64,000 nt of DNA from Limnomonas spitsbergensis. Its lineage: Eukaryota > Chlorophyta > Chlorophyceae > Chlamydomonadales. This document shows positions 33,052 through 43,949 of the stretch, piece by piece; within the stretch, counting starts at the first letter, position 1; each line of letters begins with the position of its first letter. The notes beneath the pieces were generated by a model that saw only the letters and a program-made list of their open reading frames with translations, was not told the origin of the DNA and made no database searches. Location of the stretch: assembly GCA_037349105.1 (NCBI GenBank), contig JAYJMM010000116.1, forward strand, positions 2,356,001 through 2,420,000, read 5' to 3'. The translations under genes were made by a program, and so were the position numbers.

Positions 33052-36000
33052 CTACACCTGGTCTAGGTACTTGCTGTCACTCCTGATCAGCCGGTGCGTG
33101 GCCCAGCAGCCCTTATACTTGGAGAATGTGCGCATCACCATCACAAAGACCCACTCAGACTTCTCGCCCACCTGCAAGTGGGATTTTAAATTGGGAAGAG
33201 CAGGATCTTTGGCGCCAAAGGTTGCGTTGCCAGCGGTGAAAATGAGTCGACAACAAAATGGCGGACCCATCAGACCCTTTGGCGCTAGATGTTCCATCCT
33301 AGCAAGGGGCCTGTCACTTAGGGTCGGACGAGTCCCCCAACAACGGCAGTCGACCCTTGGGATGGTGTCTTTCCACGCGAAAAGTTGTACTGGTGTCCAG
33401 GACTTTTTCTTTTTAATACGAAAGGAAAGTTTGCATTTTTTCCTGTCGAACTTTTTGAGTGGAAAGGCTCCATCCCGGCCGAAACTCTTTGTTTGGGGGG
33501 ACTCGTCCGACCCCTTAAGTGACAGGACCCTTTAACCTACCCAGAGATCTCTGATCCTAGCTAAGTAATATTCAGCCAGGACATCAGGTTCAGCTTAGCC
33601 CTTATTTCATAAATATGAGCTAAACCCTAACCTTCAATGGTAAGCTTGATTGAATTAGTAACCCACTAAACCCACACCCATGAGGCCATCCTCAAACGAG
33701 CACGCGGGCATACCCAGAGCCCTGGCACAGGTAATGCCCGGATTCATCTTCTATCGTTGCTCAAAAGAGATTCGGAAATGCCTCACATCGGCTCCCCACC
33801 AGGCCACCTCCCAGGAAGAACAGGCTCAGACTCACAATGCTTTCCACGACTGCCCTGACGCGCGTGCGGCCATCAGCCGTCACCTCTGCAGGCATGATCT
33901 CGTAGCTCTGGCTGTCAATCATGTCGCCAAACGTGTTTAAAGCCTTGCCCTGTGAGACATGATGCACGGGCACGCGCTGGTTTGCTGGCAAAAATAGGCC
34001 CAGCAATGATTGTTTGCTCTACAGGCTGGGAGGTCATATTTCTCCCTAACGGGACAGTCAGGAGCCGCTCAATGGAGTAGCCCTACATCATACAGGAGAG
34101 ATTCCAGGAGACAGCCATGCGGCCAGGATACTCGAGGATAGATCCGGATCCTAACCCTTAGCCAACAAAACAAGCCTTGTCGCCACGGCTGCGCCTTGCC
34201 ATGGCGCCTTTCACGAAATGGGCCTGCCGGGCGCCTGCCCTGCACGTCCCTTGAAGTCCCTTACCATAAATAAATGTACGATACGCCCTGAGGCGTGGAT
34301 TAAGGAAGCCACCCGTACGGTCGTAGCACTAGGTGAACTACCATAGCTAGCAGTCCCTTACCATAAAGTGATCAAAATGGTACAGATCGGTGGACCAGCC
34401 GAAATAGTGAGCTCGCTCCATCGTCCCAGCCTCGACAGCAAACTCGTATAGAACCTGGTGCAAAAATGTGCCACAGCAACAATGTGACCAATGCGCCACC
34501 GCTGTATGCAACAACATGGCAATGAGTTACCGCAAACTCGGATAGGAGCTGGCGTGAACATGAGCCACAGCCACAGCCACAAGCAACGCGGCAAGGGGTT
34601 CAGGCTGTTGGTCGATGTCTGAATGATAAGAGATAAAGCTGTCTGCATGTTTGGGTGCAAAGGTAGGGAACAGCTGATCTTGCAGTAGAACATTCACATT
34701 ATTTTGACTTTTAGTTACAACCAACGAGGAGCCAACCGCCGGAAAACCATAACTGACATCAGCGATGAGGTTACGGCTGATGCCTGCTCTCCCCGTTCAA
34801 CAATCCTGGACTCCTGGCAGGGGGATACGTGAGGTTCGGCCTTGGTCTTGCTGCATGGAAGTATACCTAGTGTATACCTAGTGCTACTGCAGAACTTGTG
34901 GCCTCCTGAATCCACGTGTCACCACGAGGGTTTTTACAGTTTTTTTTTCAAAATTGCTTTTTGTTACCAGAAGTAGCTATTTTTGGTGAAGAGCGCGCCG
35001 CAGGCTCCGAATTTGTGTCTATCCTGATTGACTTCGTCGTTTTTTGTAACCGCGCAATTAAACCTCAGCTTCGCCGAATAAAAAGTTTGGTTACCACTTC
35101 GGTTACGACTCGTAACCAGTAACCACTAAAAATCGGCGCCTCGCCAATTGCCTCAGGGTTTATAATAAGGCATCAGCAATATAATTCATACTGGTGCATA
35201 GACTCCTACAGATAAGAAGGATGGAATTAACGTATGAAGTATCGTTTATTGAAGCCCCCCCAAAGGGGCCATAAATTAACAAGTCCCTGGGTGTGGATCC
35301 AGCTGGATCAGTACGTTCAGAATATGAAGCGAACTAAGATAGCGTATAACACAGATAGTGCATCAGTTCAATAAAGGACAGTTTCCCGTAGTTCGCCCCC
35401 CAAAATGGAAATTTATTTTTAAATCCTTTTTAAAAAAGTTTAAATTTAAGAAAAAATATTAAATTAAAGCGGGTGGGCCTGGACCAGACTAAGCACACGA
35501 CATGTCTAGTCAGTCTCCCCATGGTTACAAATCTCAAGTCAAATCGAATAACAGTGACATGCAACCTCCTCTAATTTCTCGTCATCGCCATTGTCAAGTT
35601 TTGCCATTACGTATATATCAGCTTCTCTGCTGGCCGAGTGCAACAGTACGAGCAGTAGTTAGTGAATGTCCGCCCCCATGATGAACCAGGTCCATCCTGC
35701 AGCCCACATGATGACATGGATAGCCAGCAGCAGCAGCCAGCAGCAGCCAGTAGCCAGCAGCCGCCAGCAGCAGCAGCCATCAGCATCAGCCGGCAGCCAG
35801 CAGCAGCAGCAGCAGCCGGCAGCCGGCAGCCGGCAGCAGCATCAGCCAGTAGCAGCCAGCAGCAGCAGCCGGCAGCCAACAGCCAGCAGCAGCAGCCAGC
35901 AGCCTTCTGACATTTAAGTTCTGCCAGAAGCCTTTGCAATGCAATTAGCTCCCACGGACTTCCTTGCCCAGCACTACCGAAAACAGAGCGTTACAGACTC

Positions 36001-38525
36001 TTCACACCCTTTCCTTGCACAAACTTATATTTTTTAGTTCCCAGCAGTGTAAGAAAGTATCTATGGTTTTGAGGCCGGTGTACTACTGGTGTTCATGAAA
36101 GCATTTACCGGCAAAAGAACAAGTGCAAAGATCACCAGCGCAGCACTGTTTCTTTTAGCGCGCTTCAGCTACAATTCAGCTACATCACGGCCTATGGCCA
36201 TGGGGGCCTGGGGTAGCAAGTCCTGCTCGTGCCACAGGCCATAGGTTGGTCAAGATTTTGTCCCAACGGGCCCAGTGGTGGCCGCCCGGTGACCGCCTAC
36301 TGGTGGTCTGGTGCCCTCTAAAACAAACACTGCAGCGAAGGTCACCTGTACCGGCAAAAGAACTAGTACAAAGATCACCAGCGCAGGTCACCAACACAAA
36401 TTAATTAATAGCAGAGTCAAACCCGTTCTACGGTACAGAGATCACCAACAAAGGTCACCAACAAGTATTAAATACTAGCAGAGTCATACCCGTTCTACGC
36501 TACAGAGATCACCAGCGAAGATCACCTGTACGCCGTGGTTTGCACGAGGCACGTTGTTGTCGCGGATGGCATTGAGCTGCAGCCTCACAGCATCTTCTGC
36601 CGTCTGCATCTCGTGCGGGAAGACCAGCGGCCCAGGAACGTTCTGCGCATGAGGGTGATAGCAGCATTGAGAGGAGGGGCTCGGATGACCTTCCACCAGC
36701 TGGCTCAAACGTCTGGGTGCGCTCATGTAACGCAACCTGCCCAAGTGTGACTGGGATTGATGCCTTATTGCCTTGTTTTAAGAAAATAAGAATGGAGTTA
36801 ATTTCTCCCCTGACATATGCCCTGCTTTCCCTGCTGCCAGCACCTGGATTTACAACCTGTAGCCAGTGATAAACTGATAAACATTCCCATCACAAACCTA
36901 CTCATGCTTCTTCATCGCCAAATCCATCCCCAAACCAGGTAATTAGGTATTCAAGCAAGCAAAATAGTTCAATTACTTCATTCACTCATCAGCCATATCG
37001 CCCATATGATAAAAGGTGTAATTTAATACCAGGGTTTATTATACCACAGGCTGCTATGGCTTCAAATTCAAAAGGTTCCAGGGCCTGCACCCTCAACCAT
37101 CATTCAGATGACCGAGTATGGATTCCCTACCTGAGGGTTGCGGCAAACTCCGACGCACTTCTTCCCGTTCTCTTTGACGGGCGCATCCACACCTAGAAAG
37201 GATTCAGGTGTCAGGTGGTTGGCTCTGCTGTTCTGAGTGTTACATACTTGAGCTGTTTAGGATTAAAATAGAGAAAAAATGACAGAAACAAATGATCCAT
37301 GAAGGCAAGCATGGATGCCAACCAGATTACCACTTAACCCGAGCCTTACAATCTATTCATGTTCAACAGTAGGTACGTACCTAGAGATGACCTAGCAAAC
37401 ACAGACAGACAGACAGACTACACTTGAGCGGGATTCCGCCAAGTGGAGGTCGGCCTGGGGGAGGTGGGAAATCTCCGCGGCTGGTTCCAGTGTAGGTACC
37501 GACGCCCTTCCCCTCTCAACGTCTAGTTGGCGCTTTCAAGTTAAGCAAATTATGCAATTTAAAATTGACATGAAAATCTCACAGAGTCGGAGAGTGGGGA
37601 GAGCCAGGAGAAGGTGTGCCTTGCCAAACCCTAGGTTTCGGAGATGCTCCACCTCCTCAGGCCGACCCCCCCCTTATTCTACCCGGTGGTGCAGGTTAAA
37701 TCCTAACTTGACACCAGGGTGGCAATGAAAACATCAGATATCCTGCATGGCTGGAACTGCCACCAGCTTCTATGATACTTCTGTGATAAGGAAGGTGGGA
37801 CGACAGTGTGACCGAGTGCCAAAGTCTTGGAGGAAGGAAGGACAATGGCGCTCAGCACGCTTCGAGGGGTGCATCAGGGTCTCATGAATCAAGGCTGCCC
37901 ATGGAGGCATGCAGCCAGATACTAAACATCCATGTAGGCTGGATATATTCCTGGGTGCACTCATGCATGTCAACACTGGCACATGCTCACCATGCTTCCT
38001 GGCATTCTGCCATGCATGATAGCCTGCACTCCAGCAACTTCCATGGTCCCATGCATGCTGGTGAAGGCTCCCTCTCAAGCTCCCACATGGACAAGCATGC
38101 AAGCATGGGACTCTGTCTGACTGCTTGCTACCTTTCCCCATATGCCCATGCATGCAGCCATGGGCCCCAGCCCAGCATGCTTGCTGGTAGCACTTACAGA
38201 AGGGACACTCCTCGGCGGTAGTGCGCAGCGGACGTGCGACAGGCTCCTCCAAAATCTGTTCCGCCGATTTCATCGTTCCGGCCAATGGGAAGGTGCCCGC
38301 GACGCACAATTGTCTTCGATTGCTGCCCAATGCTGCTGGGTGAAGCGATCCGCCGGGTGTGTTGAGAGCGTTTCTGCTGTTGATACAGCATGTATCAGAT
38401 GTAGGTCTCGTGTAGGGTTCTTGTCGTTTCCAGTTTAGGCCCCCGTAGACGCATGTTGGCCGTGCTGGCAGTGAGGCGGATCGAGTAATAGGCCGACTCG
38501 TCATTTCAGTTTGGAGGAGCTTCAT
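33052..38525 (-). CDS. Plant-type NTF2-like / DUF4864-like plastid protein
   Basis: Six minus-strand exons: 38525-38198, 37192-37131, 36642-36526, 34454-34362, 33949-33836, 33171-33052. Phases 1,0,0,0,0 match; 277 residues, TAG stop, in-frame TAG upstream of ATG. Residues 1 to about 90 are Ser/Thr/Arg-rich, like a transit peptide. Then come CPFC and, 11 residues later, CVGVC (Cys 107, 110, 122, 126; a possible metal-binding or redox pair). The conserved core follows: AEDAVRLQLNAIRDNNVP, then YFGWSTDLYHFDHFMGKA, then VRAVVESIVGEKSEWVFVMV, ending KGCWATHRLI. This order (QL.AL..ND.P, YF...DLYHFDHFMGKF, GCW.T..LI) matches, from memory, a conserved uncharacterised plant protein related to DUF4864. 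Molecular role unknown. Divergent partner of TRXx. Confidence 0.7.
33304..33533. mobile_element. Foldback / MITE-like element
   Basis: Left arm aaggggcctgtcacttaggg continuing TCGGACGAGTCCCCC pairs with the right arm (33490-33533), whose complement starts AAGGGTCCTGTCACTTAAGG. Inner segments (GGGATGGTGTCTTTCCAC against the complement of GTGGAAAGGCTCCATCCC) also pair, so nearly the whole 230 bp folds into one imperfect hairpin. It sits in intron 5 of the NTF2-like gene. No clear target duplication seen. Confidence 0.75.
35690..35910. repeat. CAG/CCAGCAG-rich simple repeat
   Basis: Irregular mixture of CAGCAG, CCAGCAGC and CCGGCAGC; open in several frames on both strands. Lies in intron 3 of the NTF2-like gene; no sign of coding use. 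Confidence 0.9.
36105..36525. repeat. Copies of the NTF2-like exon 3 donor region
   Basis: The true donor region reads, on plus, AGCGAAGATCACCTGTAC at 36514-36531. Related copies, AAGATCACCAGCGCAG, AAGGTCACCTGTACCGGCAA and AGAGATCACCAACAAAGGTC, occur at about 36115-36135, 36340-36390 and 36430-36515. Two of these are separated by the family A element. Confidence 0.7.
36160..36335 (+). mobile_element. Family A dispersed element copy
   Basis: TTCAGCTACAATTCAGCTAC, then ATCACGGCCTATGGCCATGG, then CAGGCCATAGGTTGGTCAAG, then GGGCCCAGTGGTGGCCGCCC and CTACTGGTGGTCTGGTG. One of the best-preserved copies and useful as the family reference. Confidence 0.7.
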
Positions 38526-39052
38526 GAAATTTGCCTATTTCGACGCAACTGTACAAATTTAATAGAAGGAATAAGTGCAGACAGCGCTGCTGTGCTTCGA
38601 TGCAATAGAGTCGCGGCCAGAGGTCACTAGTAGCCGTAAAGCCCGCGCAATATCAGGGGAACAGGATTTAGATTGAGGCACAGAGCTATGCAGTGATTGT
38701 TTTCGACGAATGATAGATTTCTCGATGAGACAGTGCCATATACCGGTACGTAACATAACCGCTTGTAACGGGACTCCATGTAGACAAAAAGACGGCAAGA
38801 GAGAAAATGAAGGTCTTCAATCTAGCAGCTCGGATAGAGAGGAGGCTTAACAGAGATTGATGTTAAACGCCGAGGTTTTCGGGGTGTAGGGTGTAGGTCC
38901 TGGACGTGTGGCAGTAGACGGGTGGGTGGCGTTTGTCGCCCTCAGAAGGTCACACCCAGAAACTCTACCGTCGCAAGCAAGTGAAAAGGCACAACCCCTT
39001 CGATCGAAACATATTTGCCTGATCATAGCACCGACAGCCCTCATTAAGCATC
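38526..39052. promoter_or_regulatory. Divergent intergenic region, NTF2-like / TRXx
   Basis: 527 bp, satellite-free. Both flanking proteins appear plastid-targeted, so shared control is plausible but inferred. No confident TATA box. Confidence 0.4.
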
Positions 39053-42008
39053 ATGATGAGCATGTCCACCTCGAGGCTCTCCAGACCACTCGCCAGCCCC
39101 TCGGCAACTCACTCCTGCCATCTGGCGCGAAGCCCTCTCCGATCACCTCTCCCAACCTCTTCCACGGCTGTTCGAGTTTCCAATGTTAACCAAGACAGCT
39201 TCGATGCTGACGTGCTCAAGGTAATTGTGCCCCCCAAGTGTGAGGTCTCTCCAAGACCAGGTCCCAACATGCGGTGCTGCGTGATTTTGCGTCTCTACGT
39301 ATGAAACTCGTGAAGTAGTAGCAAAATGCTGTGGTTTTCTGTATTAATTTGTTTGCTTCTCGGTAACTACTCACTCGCCCCTGCCCACCTTCTTGTCCTT
39401 GCCACGCTCTTGCTTTTAGCATGAGCTGCGTTGACACGCTGAGTGACGAGTATAGGATTTGACTTTTATGTTCATAGACTGATCTTCTGATCCTCGTGCC
39501 TTCTTCGTGCTTGCCACTGCACGCAGAGCACCACGCCAGTGTTGGTGGATGTCTGGGCAACCTGGTGAGCTGCTGGGATGGGAGAGAGCGGTCCGTCACA
39601 ATTTCGCATTTCCAGTTAAAACCACGCACACTTTATAAGCTTCAGACCTGTCTTAGGCTGAACTCCGGTGCCAGTTGTCCAGCCATGCAAGCCGCACTCA
39701 TCAGCAGCCATGATGTGGCACCCCATGCACAGCACCTCCAAGACTGATGCACACAAATCACGAGATCTGACACAATTTGAGAAGCACGTGGCCTTTCCTG
39801 CTTCTGTGCTACTTCCCTATTAATTTTCTTGATTACTAAACCGCAAATCTGAACCCTGAGTCACATGTGACACCGCTGAAGTGAGAGTCTGGCGCGTCTG
39901 GCGCTGGAAAACTAATGCATGCCATCCCTTCAGGTGTGGACCCTGCAAGCTTGTGGCTCCCCTGATGGACTCTTTGGATAAGGTACTGCTAAGGTTGCGT
40001 TGCATGTATTGGAACAATGCATGACTTGACAAACTGAGAGTTACACAACACGCACATGGCAAATATAGGGGTCAAGGCGAATATAGGGGTTGGCAAATAT
40101 AGGGGTATAGGCAAATACACGTAAGCCTTGGACGCCATGGTGGTAGGGATATGGGTAACAGACAACGCTCGACAAGGACAGGACTAGAGATGGGCTGGGC
40201 AGGCAGATAGCTCTTGTTTGCCGCTTATCCTGCCGGACCTGCCCTAATCTCGATTCTGTGACAAACGTTGAACGATAGGCAGCCCATTGGTATATTTCAG
40301 GAGCACTGCTATTTTTGTGCATGAGATGTGTCTGCAGCTTTTCTGTTATGATGTCGAGATTTAGCTTGGTCCCAATGACCACATTTTCTTTCCCCGCAAT
40401 GCGCAGGAGTTGAACGGTGCTGTTAAGATCGTGAAAGTTGAGCATGACGCCAACCCGGAAATCATTGCGGAGTACAAGGTGGGAACTGGGTGAAATGAAA
40501 TCCTAGCAGTAAAAATGATTTGGAAATCATTTGGAAATCATTGCGGAGGAAGGTGGGAACTTGTGGAAACTGGGTCAAATGAAATCCTGGCAGAGGTATA
40601 TATGACCTGAACGAGCTAAGTGGATGAAGCTAGGTACCAGTGTCCATGTGTTTATCCCCCGACACATGCGGCCTCAATTCAATGTGTGAATATTCAATTG
40701 GGAAATATGCCGTACCGTGGAAGGGGTTTGATCATGCTTTTGATTAATTGTTGTTTGGGGTGCGCGGAGTTGACGTGCGATAGAATAATAAATACTCCTA
40801 CTTTGGGGGGTGCGCAAAGTTGTGTCTCCGGCACCCCCAAAAAACTGCGCGTGCGCGGAGCAAGGTACGTTTTGCCTGCGTGATAACTTTGATACGGTAT
40901 ATCACTTCTTAACAGGGGTGCGCGTACGCTATCCGGTTTTGCGGTACTGGAAACAGCACATGTGGACACAATTTTTGCAGTATTTTTGCTACGTTTCAGA
41001 AAAAAATTGAGGGTCCCCGCTGGTAGTGTGCGGGCTGTGCTGAGGGAAAGGAACTTGAGATTCCTGCTTCAGCTGCCCGGCTGAGATTTACTGGGTGAGG
41101 AGCAGAGTAGGTCTGAATTATAAGCAGTGCTGTGCCGATTACAGTTCTTACAGTGGCTGAATTACTTAGCTGAGTTTCAGTCACCCTGATTTCAAGGCAG
41201 TCCAGCTATTTTTGCAGTAAATGACCGTGATCTGCTTACACGATAATTATCAGTGAGGCCCAGGGTGACTCATACACTTGGATCACAACTGAGGCACCTT
41301 CCCTCTGTTGGAAGGAGTGTATGGCCCTGGTCACTGAGCAACGCAGGGGGTGGATTTGAACTGTAGAGGTTTGCCTCGTGTTCGCCAGGGATGCCTGCAA
41401 CCTCAGCTTGACCCCACACCAGTGATTCTTCTAGCCGGTACTGGGTACGACTTGCACCAAAACACGGGATCGAATAATTATTGGTCTTCAGGTCCAACGC
41501 AGTCGCTTGATACCAAAAATATCCACAAAACGAGCGGAAAACTGAGGATTAGATTTGTTTTGTGCCTGCAGCGCTCTTTTCGAAGATTTCCGTACCCAGC
41601 AGTTATAGCGATTATGTTTCGGTTGTAGGTTTTATTTTTTTGTATCAAGACCTTAAGCCTCCCGATTCTGCTTTGCGATAGGCTGATATGCCCGTCCTTT
41701 GAGACATATCGCTATTATCAGGAACAGTATTATGGCCGTGCGCGTTTGGGCAGTCGTGCGTGTCCTCGTCAAGCTTTGCAGCCAACTACCAAAAACCAAG
41801 ACCTCCAACCGAAACATAATCGCTAAAATCGCGAACATCACTATAAACATCACTGCCCCTCACGTCGGACCTTTGTGCCACTCAGGTGTATGGCCTGCCG
41901 GCCCTCATCTTGTTCAAGGACGGCAAGTCCATAGCCAAGCGCGAAGGCGCCATCTCTAAGAAGATGATCATCGACTGGCTAAAGGAGAACGGTGTGGCAA
42001 CCGCGTAA
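39053..42008 (+). CDS. TRXx: Thioredoxin x, chloroplast
   Basis: Exons 39053-39220, 39527-39564, 39934-39982, 40407-40478, 41886-42008; all GT-AG with phases 0,2,0,0; 149 residues ending TAA. Residues 1 to about 45 are Ser/Arg/Pro-rich, a chloroplast transit peptide. The mature fold has VLVDVWATWCGPCK, with the WCGPC disulfide at residues 69-73 (the Trp codon is split by intron 2). Next is VEHDANPEIIAEYKVYGLPA with the cis-Pro at about 114, then LILFKDGK and the end REGAISKKMIIDWLKENG. The HDANP...IAEYKVYGLP...REGAI pattern is that of plant thioredoxin x rather than m or y; that family reduces 2-Cys peroxiredoxins in the stroma. ATG at 39053 starts a run of three Mets; I use the first. Only odd feature: the C-terminal codons are echoed 45 bp downstream. 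Confidence 0.93.
41148..41245 (+). mobile_element. Dispersed ~95-bp repeat (family C), copy 1
   Basis: GTGGCTGAATTACTTAGCTGAGTTTCAGTCACC and the following ATTTCAAGGCA(G/C)... match a copy at 49810-49905 over about 95 bp. Lies in TRXx intron 4. Confidence 0.75.
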
Positions 42009-43949
42009 TTCATTCCTGGAGAGTGCCGTGGCGGCCTTGCAATATTTTACAGGAGAACGGCGCGGCGACTGTGTAATTAATGCTAACCCTTGTACTTGAC
42101 TGCTGTGGAAACCATAAATCCACTGCTAGAGAGGGAATATAATTGAAGTTGGGGTGCGCACCGGCAGTGGGGCTGCGCGTGGACATATAGCCCATGCTGT
42201 GCCATGCATTTCTCTGTCTAGAAGAGGAATTACAGCACGAGTAGAGTGGGGAGGTGATGTTAGAGGATAAACTGGTGCTTGTGGGACATAATTGGGATTT
42301 CCCGTTCACCACTCGAAATCCTCTCTGGAGGCTTCGCATGCATCCTTGCAGGTATTGCTTGGGTGTGTGCCTGGAGGCTTTCTGCTATATTGCTGAAGAA
42401 GTGCTGGTCGGATCTGGTTCGGATGGGATCCCTGATTTCGTGCCTACCTAGATAGCATGTGGCATCTCTGGGCATGGAAATTGCGCAGGTGGATTCGGTC
42501 TCTGTCGCCTGTTGGGTGGGCAAGATACACTTTTTACCTCGGTGTACTGCATTCGAATTTCGAACAGTCCTGGGGTTTTCCGTACTGGCCGGTACATGCT
42601 AGATTGAACTCAACAGAAGGGGAGTGAATTTCTTTTGCTTGGCTGTGCATCACAGGATTTTAGATCATGCATCTTGATGGGTTTGGTTTAAGCAGGTACC
42701 TGGTTTTTCTGGATGCTCGTTCTGCATGGGCGAAGGCCACCTGAACGTCTTAAGACCTTTCCGGCGTTCTACTCTAGCGATGAACGAAGCAGATACAGAT
42801 CAGGGATGCCAAATCATGTCTCCACTCCATTTCCGAGTTCTTCGCATATCTTTTCCAGCTATTGGCTGGCTGAAGGCATACAAACATGCTCAGCCTGAAC
42901 ACCTTCAATGGGCTTGAGATTGATGAAGGCATGGCCAGACTGGCAAATCATGATTTGCGCTAAGTGATGATCATGACGGTCAGATACCGGACGAACGCGG
43001 CATGGGTAGGTCAATAACGTCACACCTCTGTGCCCGCTCAAAGCTCAGCCGCGTGGGCGCCAAACTGTTCAGAAGGGAGAAAAGAATAAACTAAAAGGGA
43101 GAGGGGGGAAAGGAACAAAAGGAGAGGCCGGGAAGGCAAAGAAGACCAAGTCCATGGTCTGGGTAGGTAGTGTCAGGTGTGTGTACAAAATAAGACAGAA
43201 GGGTTCGGGAGTAGGGTTCCTTTGTCGCTTTCAAAACAGACAGAATCATGGCTGAGGGGCCAGCGGTAACAAAAACAAACCGGCTTCATGTCGTCCGTAG
43301 TAGAGACTGAGAGATGCATATATGCGAGGCACAAGAGGTGATCACTGTAATCCGAGAGTGTCTGCAAGGGGCCGCCCACGGCAGATTAAATTGACGGGAA
43401 TGGTCATTAAGAAGCGACCTATCGACCGTGACATCGAGTTGGCCGAGTGCCGATCCCGTACGTCCATGGGCGCGCCCATCACTTCGAAATTTTCGGCTTG
43501 AAAAGCGAACTGTTTTTGAAGTAAATACCAGTAGTGAAGACGTAAAGAACGAGGGCCTACGAACGAAGAGATATCAGAGCTATAATAATGTGAGAAAGCT
43601 GAAATAAAGAAGTGGTGTGAAACTGTGAATCGCCTGTTGATGCTTTCCTAGTGCTTTCCTAGTGCTTTCCTAGTGCCCAGAAGTATCTGTTGATGCACCA
43701 TGTATCACCGGTAGTCAAGATGTATGCCATTCTGGCCCAATACTGACCATTATACTTGGACACGCAATTTTGACGATCTGATGCTCAATATGCCTGCCCA
43801 TGCATACATTGTGCAGTCTTGCTGTATCTTTCTTTATCAGAGTAAGAAATGCACCTCAGATTGGCCGTTTCCTTGCCTGATTTCCCCATCCTTAATTGAT
43901 TTCATTCCCACTCACTGCTGCCCTGAAATCGCCAGACAGCAGCTGAATT
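42009..43949. other. Intergenic; echo of the TRXx C-terminus, otherwise no gene seen
   Basis: At 42053-42076 the sequence GAGAACGGCGCGGCGACTGTGTAA follows a TTTTACAG acceptor-like site and encodes ENGAATV-stop, a diverged copy of the thioredoxin's own end (ENGVATA-stop). The rest is unique sequence with a triple TAGTGCTTTCC at about 43648-43677. No exon chain found. Confidence 0.5.
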
